From: Croceicoccus ponticola
GTDB lineage: Bacteria > Pseudomonadota > Alphaproteobacteria > Sphingomonadales > Sphingomonadaceae
Assembly: GCF_004004515.1 (NCBI RefSeq)
Contig: NZ_RXOL01000004.1
Location: 124,001-188,000, forward strand
Length of the DNA stretch: 64,000 nt
Direction: 5' to 3'
The notes beneath the pieces were generated by a model, which saw nothing but the letters and a program-made list of their open reading frames with translations, made no database searches and was not told the origin of the DNA. The translations under genes and the position numbers were made by a program. Below, piece after piece: positions 35,601-44,863 of this stretch (positions are counted from its first letter, which is position 1; the number at the start of each line of letters is the position of its first letter).

Positions 35601-36819
35601 TGCCGCGCGCGTCGATCCCGGCAAGCTGCGTCGTGCCGATGGCAATCCGCGAACCGGTGACGTCGTAACCGATTTCAAGATCGCCGAACGGTCCGTCGAG
35701 TTCGAGTTCGGCGAACAGCCCCTCTGTCCTGATGCCCAACAGGTCGGGATCGGTGACCCGCGCCTTCACCGACATGGCGTCGAACGCATTGTCAGCGAGA
35801 TCGAGCACACCGTCGGCGGCCAGCCACGCCCCGCGCCCGACAAGGATCGCCTTGCCGTCGAACACGCTGCTGTCGAACGTGGTCGATAGCTTGACCGATA
35901 GCGTGTCGCCGACCGCGCTGGCCGGGATGCCGGTCAGCAGGTCGCCTGGGAAAAGCTGCCCCAGTGCGCCGTAAATCTCGTCCTTCTTGGTCAGCAGCAG
36001 AAGCGCGAAAGGATCGCCGCCCTTCACGATGCTGAAATTGCCCTTCCAGTCGTTCCAGCTTCCCTCGCCCGAGACCAGCGCGGCAATATCGTCCTTGGCC
36101 CCGACCATCTCGGCCAGCAAGCCGCCCGCCGGGGCGTTGTAACGGGCGGTTACGTCGAACCGGTTCTTCGGCTCCGAAGCGTCGAGCCGGACGAACAGCT
36201 GATCCGCCCCGCCCAGTTCGCTGATGATGTTGAGCTTGGCCCGGCCATCGGCAATGTCGGCGCTGGCTTTCAGGTTCACGTAGCGCCCGACGCCCGCCAC
36301 CGCTTTGTCGACATACAGCCGGTCGAGCTCGAAACGGTCGATGCGGATCGGAAAATCGGGCAGGATCGGCGCATCGGGATCGCCCGGCTTCAGCTTCGGC
36401 AACCGCGTCAGCGTGCCGCGATGGGCGACCACCTTGCGCACGTCGAGCCCGCGGCTGAACCATTTCAGCGGTCGCCAATCCAGCTCGACTTCGGGAAACG
36501 ACAGGAACTTGCCTTTGGCATCGTAGAATTCGACATCGTGCAAGGTCGCGCGCGACATGATCGAGCCGTCGATCCGGCCGATCTTGACCCTGAGCCCCGA
36601 AGCCGGGGCATAGGAAGCGATATTGTCGACGATTAAGCGATGGCCGATCGGGCTGTCGATCATCAAAGCGCCCGCGCCGATAAGCAGGATCAGGCCAACA
36701 AAACCAGCCAATATGCGCCGACGCCAGTACTGGCCCCAGTCGCGTTTGGGGCGAGCCTGCACCGCTTCGGGCGCGGCGTCGATCGCCGTGTCGGCACCCA
36801 TCGGTTCGTCGCCGGCCAT
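32617..36819 (-). CDS. tamB: Translocation and assembly module protein TamB
   Basis: 1400 residues, a very long inner-membrane-anchored periplasmic protein that spans the envelope as a beta-taco groove and works with TamA in outer-membrane protein assembly or phospholipid transport. The N-terminal anchor is at about residues 35-53 (ILAGFVGLILLIGAGALMI). The middle is repetitive beta structure. The C-terminal DUF490 domain includes GEANLVRGGYEFAGKRFELV, LPEEEVLSRLLFGDSI and the final EYRVTAWLSLLATVSS. ATG 36819 overlaps the tamA stop by one base. Confidence 0.92.
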   Translation of the reverse strand: MAGDEPMGADTAIDAAPEAVQARPKRDWGQYWRRRILAGFVGLILLIGAGALMIDSPIGHRLIVDNIASYAPASGLRVKIGRIDGSIMSRATLHDVEFYDAKGKFLSFPEVELDWRPLKWFSRGLDVRKVVAHRGTLTRLPKLKPGDPDAPILPDFPIRIDRFELDRLYVDKAVAGVGRYVNLKASADIADGRAKLNIISELGGADQLFVRLDASEPKNRFDVTARYNAPAGGLLAEMVGAKDDIAALVSGEGSWNDWKGNFSIVKGGDPFALLLLTKKDEIYGALGQLFPGDLLTGIPASAVGDTLSVKLSTTFDSSVFDGKAILVGRGAWLAADGVLDLADNAFDAMSVKARVTDPDLLGIRTEGLFAELELDGPFGDLEIGYDVTGSRIAIGTTQLAGIDARGTATWDGAKLVLPVEMTADTIDTGIELVDTRLKGAALTGTVVYGAGRVRSENLVLVAPGTEARMTLDGDVSAGRYALNGPVAVQGLPLEGLGLANARADISAVIGGPQGWSIDARVDGKLTKVTNATLANLAGPAIAITANISTAGNAPLLVRSARLTSRDLRMTLAGSRALDGTVKLTGRGDQATYGAFTVDGTIDGTGPHAVLVFANPYPAAGLKDVRVALNPSGDGFGIVANGGSTLGPFDGEFFVVMPAGGPTRVDIQRLTISNTSVAGSIELRDGGAAGNLALTGGGAEGTIALTPTPAGQGVAADVILRNARFEGPTPITVRIAHIVADGTLGKGGTIKAAINAQGVQRGNLFLGRLAAEGQMRDGVGSFRAQVSGRRTARFNLRLVGDIAPERVTLGVRGRYAGEAISMPRRAVLTKEGGDWVLQTSQVNFAGGAIQAEGRLGDATRLTVKVAKMPLEIADLFVPDLGLGGSVSGVVEYADAPNQLATGTAKLKFDDLTRSGLVLTSRPVDIALVAELAPGNAQARAVFTDDGKRNGRLQARISNLPASGLLVDRLRAGDLYGQMRYSGPADALWRLAAIEIFDLTGPIAVAGDVRGTLDNPVVRGTLRASDLRLQSTLTGTDITGLSARGSFDGSVLRLSRFAGTAANGGTVSGSGSIDLSNILTSGLTMDLRAAARNARLLDRDDMAATVTGPLRIVAKDSAGIIAGRLDVVSGRWALGNAEALATLPNIAKRQINTPPDRATRVARTAPWRYLIDITANNRFVVKGMGLDSEWGADVQLRGNVDAPRIIGEANLVRGGYEFAGKRFELVRGRIRFSGESPPAPRLDIVAEADINDINAKISIAGTALAPQITFSSIPALPEEEVLSRLLFGDSISNISAPEALQLGAALASMRGGGGGLDPINKLRGAIGLDRLRVVGADKALGRGTSVAVGEYLGRDFYVELVTDGQGYSATELEYRVTAWLSLLATVSSLGNNAIEAEISKDY

Positions 36820-38987
36820 CAGAACGCCTGGCCCAGCGCGACATAGACCGCGATGCGGCCATCACCAGGCCGCCGGTTGAGTGGGGTGGCCAGATCGATG
36901 CGCAGCGGGCCGAAGCTGGTGTGATAGCGGACGCCGACCCCTGCGCCGAATTGCAAGTCGCGCAGTCGCGGCGTCGTCGTCGTATCGACCGCGCCCGCAT
37001 CGATGAACGGCACGACCGAAAGCGCGCCGTCGAACATCCCGGTGCGCACCCGCGCCTCCAACGAGAGTTCGGACAGCGCACGTCCGCCGGTCGGTTCACC
37101 AAGGTCGTCCTTTGGCCCGATCTGCTGATAGCCATAGCCGCGCACCGAACCGCCGCCACCGGCATAGAACCGGCGCGATGGCGCGATACTGCCAAGCGCC
37201 GCGCCCTGAATCATGCCCAGCTTGGCGCGACCGGCCAGCACGATGCTGTCGCTGAACGGCTGGTAATAGCGGCCTTCAAGGAAGGTGCGCGCATAAGTCG
37301 ATGTCACGCCTTCGTTTGCCGAAACCTCGGGCGAAGCCCAGGCCTCCAGCCGCCAGCCCTTGGTCGGGTCGAGCAGGCTGTCGCTCTGGTCCAGCAGCAC
37401 CGATCCCGGCAGCGCGGCCACGAAATAGGTCTCGCGCGGGCCGGTCTCTCCGCCTAGCGTGCCTTCGCGTTCCTGCGTCGCGACCAGCTCCACGCCGATC
37501 GAGTAGGACACTTCCTTCTGGTAGATCAGTGTCGACAGACGCTCGAACTTGGCGATCGCGGAAATCGTCCGCGCTTCATAAGCATCGCGGTCGATGGTGT
37601 TGGCGAACACGTCCAACGACAGCACCTTGTCGCGCCCGCGCCAGTTGTTGCGCCGCACCGTCGCCCCAAGCAGCTGTTCTTGCGTGCCCGCGATGGCCCG
37701 CACGCGCAGCAAGCCTTCGGGCGGGAAGAAGTTGCGATGTTCCCAGCTCACCTCGGTGCGGATGCCATCGGTCGAGGCATAGCCGACGGAGCCCGCGATG
37801 GTGCGCAGCGGCGCCTTCGTCAGGTCGACGTCGATGTCGACGATGCCCGGTTCGCCGTTGGCGGGCGCCTTCACTTCGCGCGGTTGGATCGCCAGGGTCG
37901 AGATGAGCCCCGTGGCGAGGATCGCGCGGCGCAGGTCTTCAACGTCGCTTTCCTTGTAGACCTCTCCCGCATCGAAGCGGGCGATTTCGCCAAGGTGTTT
38001 GCCCGAAAGGAATTTCGGCATCGAACTGATGACCGATCCGAACACGTATTTCCCGCCCGGTTCGACCGGTAGGTTCAGGTCGGCCTGATCGCGGGCGTGG
38101 TCGACCAGCAGGTCTGCCGCGCCGACTTCGGCAAAGGCATAGCCATTTTCGCCGAGCGCCACGTCGAGATCGATGCGTTCGAAGACGATCGCGTCCTCAT
38201 AAACCGGATCGCCGGATTGAATGCCGAACGCGGCGCGCAACACGTCGTAATCCGCGCCGACTTGCGCCAGCTTGCCAAGATCGATCGCGCCGAACGTGAA
38301 TTGCGGGCCGGGATCGATGGTAAAGGTAAAGCGGGCATCGCTGGCCATGACCGCGCCCGCTTCGCCTGAACCTTCGCCCGGCGGCGGGGTGCTCACCCGC
38401 TGCGTCACTTCGCCGTCGTAGAAGCCATAGGCGGACAGCAGGGTTTCGAGCAGTTCCTGATCGGCCTGCGCCCGGTTGGTCAGCTGGGCGAGGTTGTCGT
38501 CCTTGTCCGCTAGCTGCACGATGTCGGACAAGTCGCGGAAGCGCTGTTCGAATTCGTCCTTCTTTTCGAACTTCGCGAATTCCGATGGGTATCGCAGCGT
38601 GATCTGCTTCGCCAGTTCGTCGCTGACCTGCCCGTTGGCGTTCGCCCCGCGATTGTCGCGGGCCATTTCGGGCAGTGCGATATCCTGTGCGGGGCGCGGC
38701 GCGCCAGCCGACAGCGCCTCGGTCAGCGCAGGGTCTTCCTCCAACGGCTCGATCGCGATCACCAGATCGTCTTCGGGCCAGTCGATGGTGAACAACGGAT
38801 CGTCGGTCATCGGCGTGTCCGGGTCCGGGCCGATATCCTCAGGCGCTTGCGCGGCGAGAGTGTCGAGCGCCCAGCTTTCCGGATCGGCAATCGCCGAATC
38901 GGGGATCAGGTCCTCCAGCTCGGCGTCCGCATTCAAGGACTGCGCATGCGCGACATGCGGAGCAAGCCCCGACACGGCGAGCGCCAT
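36819..38987 (-). CDS. tamA: Outer-membrane assembly factor TamA (Omp85 family)
   Basis: About 722 residues. After a signal peptide (MALAVSGLAPHVAHA) comes an unusually acidic segment of about 100 residues, then POTRA-like repeats (from GFYDGEVTQRV, then FTFGAIDLGKL and KYVFGSVISS) and a C-terminal 16-strand barrel of the BamA/TamA type ending in AVYVALGQAF. Omp85 hallmarks FYAGGGGSVRGYGYQQIG (the RGY loop) are clear. The start is uncertain: ATG 38987 and TTG 39002 are both possible and neither has a clear ribosome binding site; the gene follows the aminoacyl transferase gene within about 35 bases. It forms an operon with tamB. Confidence 0.9.
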   Translation of the reverse strand: MALAVSGLAPHVAHAQSLNADAELEDLIPDSAIADPESWALDTLAAQAPEDIGPDPDTPMTDDPLFTIDWPEDDLVIAIEPLEEDPALTEALSAGAPRPAQDIALPEMARDNRGANANGQVSDELAKQITLRYPSEFAKFEKKDEFEQRFRDLSDIVQLADKDDNLAQLTNRAQADQELLETLLSAYGFYDGEVTQRVSTPPPGEGSGEAGAVMASDARFTFTIDPGPQFTFGAIDLGKLAQVGADYDVLRAAFGIQSGDPVYEDAIVFERIDLDVALGENGYAFAEVGAADLLVDHARDQADLNLPVEPGGKYVFGSVISSMPKFLSGKHLGEIARFDAGEVYKESDVEDLRRAILATGLISTLAIQPREVKAPANGEPGIVDIDVDLTKAPLRTIAGSVGYASTDGIRTEVSWEHRNFFPPEGLLRVRAIAGTQEQLLGATVRRNNWRGRDKVLSLDVFANTIDRDAYEARTISAIAKFERLSTLIYQKEVSYSIGVELVATQEREGTLGGETGPRETYFVAALPGSVLLDQSDSLLDPTKGWRLEAWASPEVSANEGVTSTYARTFLEGRYYQPFSDSIVLAGRAKLGMIQGAALGSIAPSRRFYAGGGGSVRGYGYQQIGPKDDLGEPTGGRALSELSLEARVRTGMFDGALSVVPFIDAGAVDTTTTPRLRDLQFGAGVGVRYHTSFGPLRIDLATPLNRRPGDGRIAVYVALGQAF

Positions 38988-39021
38988 GACGCCGCCAAGC
39001 AATGCGGCGCGGCGCGCGATT

Positions 39022-39900
39022 TCAGTTCTGCGGGACGGAGTCGGGAGCGAACGGCCCGGACGGCTGCAACGATCGCTGATCGACGATATTGTCCTTGGAC
39101 AATCCGTCACCCTCGACGGCGCGACTGGGACTGGCAGCGACACTGGCGATAAGCGAGCCTTGGCGATCGGCGTCGAACCGTTCCCAGCCGTCGGCGCCCA
39201 GCCGTTCGAGCGGGCGATAACGCACCTTGTACTGCATCCGCGACGACCCCTCGATCCAGTACCCGAGGTACACGTAAGACAGCCCCGCTCCGGCCGATCT
39301 CTGGATGTGATCGAGAATGATGTAATTGCCAAGCCCGGAGCGCGTTTCGTGATGGGGGTCGTAGAACGAATAGATCATTGAAAGACCATCGTTTTGACGA
39401 TCCGTCAAGCACGCACCCACCAATCGGCCGGGCGTGTCGCCATCCGATGGTTCACGATATTCGATAACGTAGCTGGTGACGGGCGTCTGCTCGACCATGT
39501 CGGCATAATCCATCTCGTCCATCGCGGACATGCCGCCGCCCGGATGGCGCGATGCGAGATAGGTTTGCAGCAGCTCGAACTGTTCGACGGTCGACCACGG
39601 GCGGCACGCCGTAGCGACCAGATCCGTATTGCGGGCAATCGTCCGCGCCTGCGATTTAGAAGGTTTGAATTCCGAAGCGACGACCCGCACCGAAACGCAC
39701 GAATTGCAGCCCGCGCACGAAGGGCGATAAGCGACGGTCTGGCTGCGACGAAAACCGATCCGGCCCAGCGCATCGTTAAGCGCATCGGAATCGGAACCCG
39801 AAAGCTCAGTAAAAACCTTCCGTTCCTGTCGTCCCGGCAGGTACGGACACGGCGCGGGCGCGGTCACGTAAAATCGGGGGAAACGCACAGGAGCCGTCAC
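39022..39900 (-). CDS. bpt: Aspartate/glutamate leucyltransferase or arginyltransferase (Bpt/Ate)
   Basis: 292 residues; transfers an amino acid from aminoacyl-tRNA to N-terminal acidic residues, marking proteins for ClpAP degradation (N-end rule). N-terminal domain with [19 protein letters not shown], and [18 protein letters not shown] with its cysteine cluster. C-terminal domain with [20 protein letters not shown] and [20 protein letters not shown]. Start is GTG 39900. Most proteobacterial members are Bpt (leucyl transferring); the choice between Bpt and Ate cannot be made from sequence by eye. It precedes tamA on the same strand. About 285 bases with no credible gene separate it from ilvA. 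Confidence 0.88.
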   Translation of the reverse strand: MTAPVRFPRFYVTAPAPCPYLPGRQERKVFTELSGSDSDALNDALGRIGFRRSQTVAYRPSCAGCNSCVSVRVVASEFKPSKSQARTIARNTDLVATACRPWSTVEQFELLQTYLASRHPGGGMSAMDEMDYADMVEQTPVTSYVIEYREPSDGDTPGRLVGACLTDRQNDGLSMIYSFYDPHHETRSGLGNYIILDHIQRSAGAGLSYVYLGYWIEGSSRMQYKVRYRPLERLGADGWERFDADRQGSLIASVAASPSRAVEGDGLSKDNIVDQRSLQPSGPFAPDSVPQN

Positions 39901-40185
39901 GAAGTTACCTGCATCCTCTTACCAGAAACCAGAGCGGCGTGGCCGGCCCGGGCATTGGGCCGACCCACCAACCAGCGCCCGTGCGACAACCAGGACAGTC
40001 GCGAACGCAGCGCTCGCCCCTCTTATGCCCCGAAAGGCGAAAGTGTTAAAGACCCTTAACCACGATTGCGCGATTGCGGCCGAGCCGATGCGCCCCTGTC
40101 CCGAAACGGGTCGGCGAAGCAAATTACGCGATGCCAAGCGGCGCAAACGCCTTGCTCGATCGGCTCTGCCGCTAAGGGCAATTAC

Positions 40186-41445
40186 CTAGGCGAGTTCGGC
40201 CTCTGTCACCGTATAGCCCTGCTCGGTCAGCGATGCGATCAGCGAGTCGATCTGATCGCGATCGCGCGCCTCGCACTCGATATCGGTGATCAGCCCCTTG
40301 GCCGGCAGGGTCGTAAAGATCCGCTGGTGATAGATTTCGATGATGTTCACGTGATGCGCGTTGAAGGCGTGCATCACCTTGAACAAGGCGCCCGGACGGT
40401 CCTGCAACGTGATCCGCAACCGCGCAAGGCGGCCCGAACGGGCAAGATCGCGCAACAGCACGTTGGCCAGCAGCCGCGTATCGATGTTCCCGCCGCACAG
40501 CACGAGCCCGACCTTGCGCCCGGCAAAGCGCGCCCGGTGGCTCATCACCGCAGCCAGCCCGGCTGCGCCCGCGCCTTCGACGACCGTCTTTTCAATCTGC
40601 AACAGCATCGCCACCGCGTTTTCCAGCGAGCCTTCGTCGACCAGCACGATGTCGTCGACCAGCCGGCGAATGACCTGCGATGTGATTTCGCCCGGCGCCT
40701 TCACCGCGATGCCCTCTGCCAAAGTGTCACCGCCGCATTCGAGGTCCTCGCCCCGCATCCGTGCGAACATCGACGGGTAGAGCGCCGCTTGCACGCCGAC
40801 GATCTCGATGTCGGGCTTCATATCCTTGGCAATGGTCGCGATGCCGGAAATCAGGCCGCCGCCGCCGATCGGCACGACCAGCGTGTCGAGTTCGGGAACG
40901 TCTTCCATCATTTCCAGCCCGACGGTGCCCTGTCCCGCCGCGACGACCGGATCGTCGAACGGATGGATGAAGGTCAGGCCCAGTTCGATCTCGAGTCTGC
41001 GCGCATGGGCCGAAGCCTCGTCGAACGTCTCACCCTCCAGCACGACCTTGCCGCCGACGGATTCGGTCTGCATGATCTTTACCGTCGGGGTCGTGCGCGG
41101 CATGACGATCGTGACCGGAACGCCCAGCCGCGTGCCATGATAGCTCAGCCCTTGCGAATGATTGCCCGCCGACGCCGCGATGACGCCGCGCGCGCGTTGT
41201 TCGGCAGTCAGCTTCAACAGCGCGTTCAACGCGCCGCGCTCCTTGTAGGCGGCGGTGAACTGCTGGTTTTCGAATTTTAGCCAGATATCCGCTCCGGTAA
41301 TGGCGGACAGCGTCTTCGAATACATGATCGGCGTTCGCACGACCTGCCCGGCGATGCTTTTCGCCGCGGCCCGAACGTCGTTGGCATCGAACGGCAGGGC
41401 ATCGCCCGGTGCCGCCATGTTCGTCGCTGTATTGGTGTTTGTCAT
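40186..41445 (-). CDS. ilvA: Threonine dehydratase (threonine ammonia-lyase) with ACT domain
   Basis: 419 residues, a fold-type II PLP enzyme deaminating threonine to 2-oxobutyrate for isoleucine synthesis. The Schiff-base lysine is in QFTAAYKERGALN, followed by ASAGNHSQGL and the phosphate loop PIGGGGLISG. A single ACT-like regulatory domain occupies the last 75 residues (from RLARLRITLQDRPGALFKVMHAF). The length and single ACT domain match the shorter form common in alphaproteobacteria rather than the two-ACT E. coli enzyme. Divergent from the amidohydrolase gene. Confidence 0.93.
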   Translation of the reverse strand: MTNTNTATNMAAPGDALPFDANDVRAAAKSIAGQVVRTPIMYSKTLSAITGADIWLKFENQQFTAAYKERGALNALLKLTAEQRARGVIAASAGNHSQGLSYHGTRLGVPVTIVMPRTTPTVKIMQTESVGGKVVLEGETFDEASAHARRLEIELGLTFIHPFDDPVVAAGQGTVGLEMMEDVPELDTLVVPIGGGGLISGIATIAKDMKPDIEIVGVQAALYPSMFARMRGEDLECGGDTLAEGIAVKAPGEITSQVIRRLVDDIVLVDEGSLENAVAMLLQIEKTVVEGAGAAGLAAVMSHRARFAGRKVGLVLCGGNIDTRLLANVLLRDLARSGRLARLRITLQDRPGALFKVMHAFNAHHVNIIEIYHQRIFTTLPAKGLITDIECEARDRDQIDSLIASLTEQGYTVTEAELA

Positions 41446-41503
41446 AGAAGGCGGCCCCTATCGGATATGGCGCCCGATTGAAATGCCGTTTAAGGCGGCG
41501 GCC

Positions 41504-43264
41504 ATGATCGGTCGCACCAAGATTTCCGCCCTCCTTGCCGCCACTGTCCTTGCCACCGCGCCCATCGCGGCATGGGCGGACACGCTTGTCGACGACGTTC
41601 AGGGCATCAGGGTCGCACCCGACGGCACGGTCGAACGCTTTGCCGCGATGCTGATCGACGATGCCGGGCGGGTAAAGGCCACATATCGGCAGGGCGCGAA
41701 AAAGCCCAAGGACAAGGACGTCGACTATCGCGTCGAAGGCAAGGGCCGCGTGCTGCTGCCTGGTTTCATCGATTCGCATGTCCACCTGTCCGCCATCGGC
41801 TTCAACGCGATGGGGCTGGACCTGTCGGACACGACTTCCATGGCAGAGGCGCTGACCCGGATCGCCGATTACGCGCAGCGCAACCCGACCAAGCCGTGGA
41901 TCATCGGGCGCGGCTGGAACGAGGTTGCGTGGAATCTCGGCCGCCTGCCCACCGCGGCAGAGCTGGACGCGGCCGTGCCAGACCGCCCCGTCTGGCTGCT
42001 GCGGGCCGATGGCCATGCCGGTTGGGCCAACGGCCTCGCCCTGCAACGCGCAGGCGTAACCGCGCAGACCAAGGCGCCGACAGGGGGCCGGATCGTGCAG
42101 GCAGGCGGTGTGCCCAGCGGCATCCTGATCGACGCCGCCACCGCGCTGGTCGAAAGCAAGCTGCCACCACCCCTGCCCGAAGAACGCGACATCGCATTCC
42201 GCAAGGCGCAGGAAATGCTGCTGGCGCGCGGGATCACCGCCGTGGCCGACATGGGCACGACCCTGCTGGACTGGCAGGCGGTTCGCCGCGAAGCCGACGT
42301 CAACCGGTTGCACTTGCGCATCGCATCCTATGCCAACGGCGTCGACGACATGGTGACGATCGCGGGTCCGGGGCCGAGCCCGTGGCTTTACGGCGACCGG
42401 CTGAAGCTGATCGGCGTGAAGCTTTGGCTGGACGGCGCGCTGGGATCGCGCGGGGCGTGGCTGACCAAGCCTTATGCCGACGCGCGCGACAGCACGGGCT
42501 TGCAGCTGATCGGCGGCACGCAATTGCGCAACCTGATGAGCCGGGCGGCCATGGACGATTTCCAGATCGCGCTCCACGCCATCGGCGATGCCGCGAACCG
42601 CGAAGCGCTGGACGCCATTTCGGAAATGCAGGCCAGCTATCCCGGCGACCGGCGCTGGCGGATCGAACATGCGCAGGTTATCGACCCGGCGGATATCCCG
42701 CGTTTCGCGCAATTGGGCGTCATCGCCTCGATGCAGCCGCATCACCAGGTTTCCGATCGCACGATGGCCCAAGCCCGGCTTTCGCCCGATCGGCTCGCCG
42801 GGGCCTATGCGTGGAAATCGCTGCTGAACAGCAAGGCGCACCTAGCATTCGGCTCCGACGCCCCGGTCGAACTGCCCGACGTGTTCGAAGGGATCGCCGA
42901 TGCCATCACGCGTCAGGATAAGGCCGGCGAGCCGTTCGGCGGGTGGCAACCGCAAGAGATCATTTCACGCGAACAGGCGCTGGCCGCCTATACTGAAGGC
43001 GGTGCCTATGCCGTCGGCGCCGAAGGTCGTTTTGGCACGCTGGCCAAGGGCGAGTTTGCCGATTTCGTGCTGGTCACGGTCGACCCCTTGCTCGCCCCGC
43101 CGGCAACGCTGCGACAGGGGCGCGTGCTGGAAACGTGGATCGCAGGGCACAAGGTGTGGTCGCAAAGCGGCGGCGGGTTGAACTATGGCGCGGCGACGAG
43201 CGCGGCGACCGGTAAAGCAACGAGCGGGCCGACGGGTAACGCGGCGGCACCCGAAGGGCGTTAG
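41504..43264 (+). CDS. Exported amidohydrolase, YtcJ-like (amidohydrolase 3 family)
   Basis: 586 residues. A signal peptide (MIGRTKISALLAATVLATAPIAAWA) suggests a periplasmic enzyme. The metal-dependent hydrolase barrel shows GFIDSHVHLSAIG (HxH metal site), GRGWNEVAW, KLWLDGALGSRGAWL, ALHAIGDAANREALD, WRIEHAQVI and FGSDAPVE (catalytic Asp). The substrate is unknown; YtcJ-type members act on N-acyl amino acids or related amides. AAGGCGG lies just before ATG 41504. Its stop overlaps the tatC stop on the other strand by a few bases. The Ala/Thr/Gly-rich C-terminal tail is low complexity. Confidence 0.88.
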   Translation: MIGRTKISALLAATVLATAPIAAWADTLVDDVQGIRVAPDGTVERFAAMLIDDAGRVKATYRQGAKKPKDKDVDYRVEGKGRVLLPGFIDSHVHLSAIGFNAMGLDLSDTTSMAEALTRIADYAQRNPTKPWIIGRGWNEVAWNLGRLPTAAELDAAVPDRPVWLLRADGHAGWANGLALQRAGVTAQTKAPTGGRIVQAGGVPSGILIDAATALVESKLPPPLPEERDIAFRKAQEMLLARGITAVADMGTTLLDWQAVRREADVNRLHLRIASYANGVDDMVTIAGPGPSPWLYGDRLKLIGVKLWLDGALGSRGAWLTKPYADARDSTGLQLIGGTQLRNLMSRAAMDDFQIALHAIGDAANREALDAISEMQASYPGDRRWRIEHAQVIDPADIPRFAQLGVIASMQPHHQVSDRTMAQARLSPDRLAGAYAWKSLLNSKAHLAFGSDAPVELPDVFEGIADAITRQDKAGEPFGGWQPQEIISREQALAAYTEGGAYAVGAEGRFGTLAKGEFADFVLVTVDPLLAPPATLRQGRVLETWIAGHKVWSQSGGGLNYGAATSAATGKATSGPTGNAAAPEGR

Positions 43265-44061
43265 GGAGCCTCGCTCTCACTCTCGACGAGTTCGGGCTCC
43301 GGCTCTGACTTTGCCCGCAACTCGCCCAGCCGCATCAGAAGCAGCGATCCTTCGAACAACAGGATCAGCGGCGTAGCCAGCATCAGCTGCGATACGATGT
43401 CGGGCGGCGTTATCACGGCGGCCACGATGAAGATGGCGACGATCATGTAACGCCGCGCGCCCGACATCTGGACGTGGCTGACGATTCCTGCGCGGTTCAG
43501 CAACAACATCAGCACGGGCAACTGGAAACTGATGCCGAATGCCAGGATGAACTGCATGACGAGGCTGAGGTATTCGCCCATCGCGGGCAAGGCCTCCTGC
43601 TCCAGGCCGCCGACGCTGCCTTCAAAGCCCAGGAACCATTTGAACGCGGTGGGCATCACCACGAAGTAGGCGAGGGAAGCTCCGGCTACGAACAGGATCG
43701 GCGACGCGAACAGGAACGGCAGAAACGCCTTCTTTTCCTTGGCATAGAGCCCCGGCGCGACAAAGGCCCACAGCTGGTTGGCGATGATCGGAAAGGCGAG
43801 GAAGAACGCGGCGAAGATCGCGACCTTGATCTCTACGAAAAACGCTTCGTAGAGCTTGGTATAAATGATCTTGCCCTGCCCCGGCGGGAAAGCCTGCGTC
43901 AGCGGACGGACGAGGAACCCGAAGATCTTGTCCGACAGCGGCATGCAGATGGCAAAGGCGACGATCAGCGCCAGCACCGCGCGCATCATGCGGCGGCGCA
44001 ACTCGATCAAGTGATCGAGCAGCGGCGATTCGGTTTCGTCGAGATCGGGTACCTTGAACAT
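43261..44061 (-). CDS. tatC: Twin-arginine translocase subunit TatC
   Basis: 266 residues with six membrane helices, the receptor for twin-arginine signal peptides. Family motifs: LLDHLIELRRRMMRA near the N-terminus, FGFLVRPL, FFVEIKVAIFAAFFLAFPII, FVAPGLYAKEKKAFLPF and ITPPDIVSQLMLATPL. The C-terminal tail is acidic (SEPEPELVESESEAP). It is third in tatABC, 11 bases after tatB, and converges on the amidohydrolase gene with overlapping ends. Confidence 0.96.
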   Translation of the reverse strand: MFKVPDLDETESPLLDHLIELRRRMMRAVLALIVAFAICMPLSDKIFGFLVRPLTQAFPPGQGKIIYTKLYEAFFVEIKVAIFAAFFLAFPIIANQLWAFVAPGLYAKEKKAFLPFLFASPILFVAGASLAYFVVMPTAFKWFLGFEGSVGGLEQEALPAMGEYLSLVMQFILAFGISFQLPVLMLLLNRAGIVSHVQMSGARRYMIVAIFIVAAVITPPDIVSQLMLATPLILLFEGSLLLMRLGELRAKSEPEPELVESESEAP

Positions 44062-44072
44062 GGGTGCGCCGG

Positions 44073-44495
44073 TCAGTCCTTAGCCGCGTCGCGTTTGTCG
44101 TCGAACAGTGGCAGCGGCTCCATCTGCGGGTCGGCGACAGGGTCGGGCGCGGGCGGCGCGGAAGGCGCGGGCTGATCGACCAAGCTTTCGGGCGTGGCTA
44201 CCGGGCCTTCGGCGATCTCGGCAGAAGCATGCTCAAGCCGTCCGGTTTCGGGGTCGGCAGTGGGGTGTTTGGCCATGATCTCGGCGTTGCGCTTGTCCCA
44301 TTCCTTCTGCATGTCCTCCATCTCCGCCTCTCGCACGATGGCGTCGAGACCGGCGCGGAAATGGCCGGATACCTTGCGCATCTTGCCGATCCAGCGACCG
44401 GCGGTGCGCATGGCGAGCGGCAGGTCCTTGGGGCCGATGACGATGACCGCCACGACGATGATGAGCAGCAGTTCGGTGGCGCCGATGTCGAACAT
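44073..44495 (-). CDS. tatB: Sec-independent translocase subunit TatB
   Basis: 140 residues. One N-terminal membrane helix (TELLLIIVVAVIVIGPKDLP) is followed by an amphipathic helix (LAMRTAGRWIGKMRKVSGHFR) and a Pro/Ala-rich acidic tail. MFDIGATELLLI with GPKDLP is characteristic for TatB, which forms the receptor complex with TatC. It sits between tatA (47 bases) and tatC (11 bases). Confidence 0.94.
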   Translation of the reverse strand: MFDIGATELLLIIVVAVIVIGPKDLPLAMRTAGRWIGKMRKVSGHFRAGLDAIVREAEMEDMQKEWDKRNAEIMAKHPTADPETGRLEHASAEIAEGPVATPESLVDQPAPSAPPAPDPVADPQMEPLPLFDDKRDAAKD

Positions 44496-44542
44496 GGGTC
44501 AGCGGTTATCCGGGTCGCGACGAATGGGCAGAGCGCGCGAGA

Positions 44543-44818
44543 TCAGGCGATCTTGTCGCCGTCCGTCGTCGTTTCGGCAGGCACGGCAGTGTTCGAAGTG
44601 GTCGCCGAAGGGGTCACAGGCGCGCTGGATGCCGGCGGGGTCGCTTCGCGTGACTGTTCAATGCGCATCATGTCCTTGCTGCTTTCATCGTTCATGCCCT
44701 GCTTGAAGCTCTTGATGCCTTTGCCGAAGTCACCCATCATTTCGGAAATGCGACCGCGCCCGAACAGGACGAGGATCACGAGCGCGATGATGATCAGTTG
44801 CCAGGGGCCGACGTTCAC
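44543..44818 (-). CDS. tatA: Sec-independent translocase subunit TatA
   Basis: 91 residues: a short membrane helix (WQLIIIALVILVLFG), the FGRGRISEMMGDFGKGIKS hinge and amphipathic helix, and a Thr/Ser/Ala-rich tail. TatA oligomers form the translocation path for folded proteins. It starts at GTG 44818, with AGGAG about 7 bases upstream. It lies 45 bases after scpB and begins the tatABC group. Confidence 0.95.
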   Translation of the reverse strand: MNVGPWQLIIIALVILVLFGRGRISEMMGDFGKGIKSFKQGMNDESSKDMMRIEQSREATPPASSAPVTPSATTSNTAVPAETTTDGDKIA

Positions 44819-44863
44819 GGGAATTCTCCTAATCGGGCCAAGAGCCCTTGTGTCCGCCCCTAT

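Noticed and set aside
39919-40146. 75-codon minus-strand frame between ilvA and bpt
   Set aside because: Arg/Ala-rich, no start signal, no resemblance; probably the bpt leader region.
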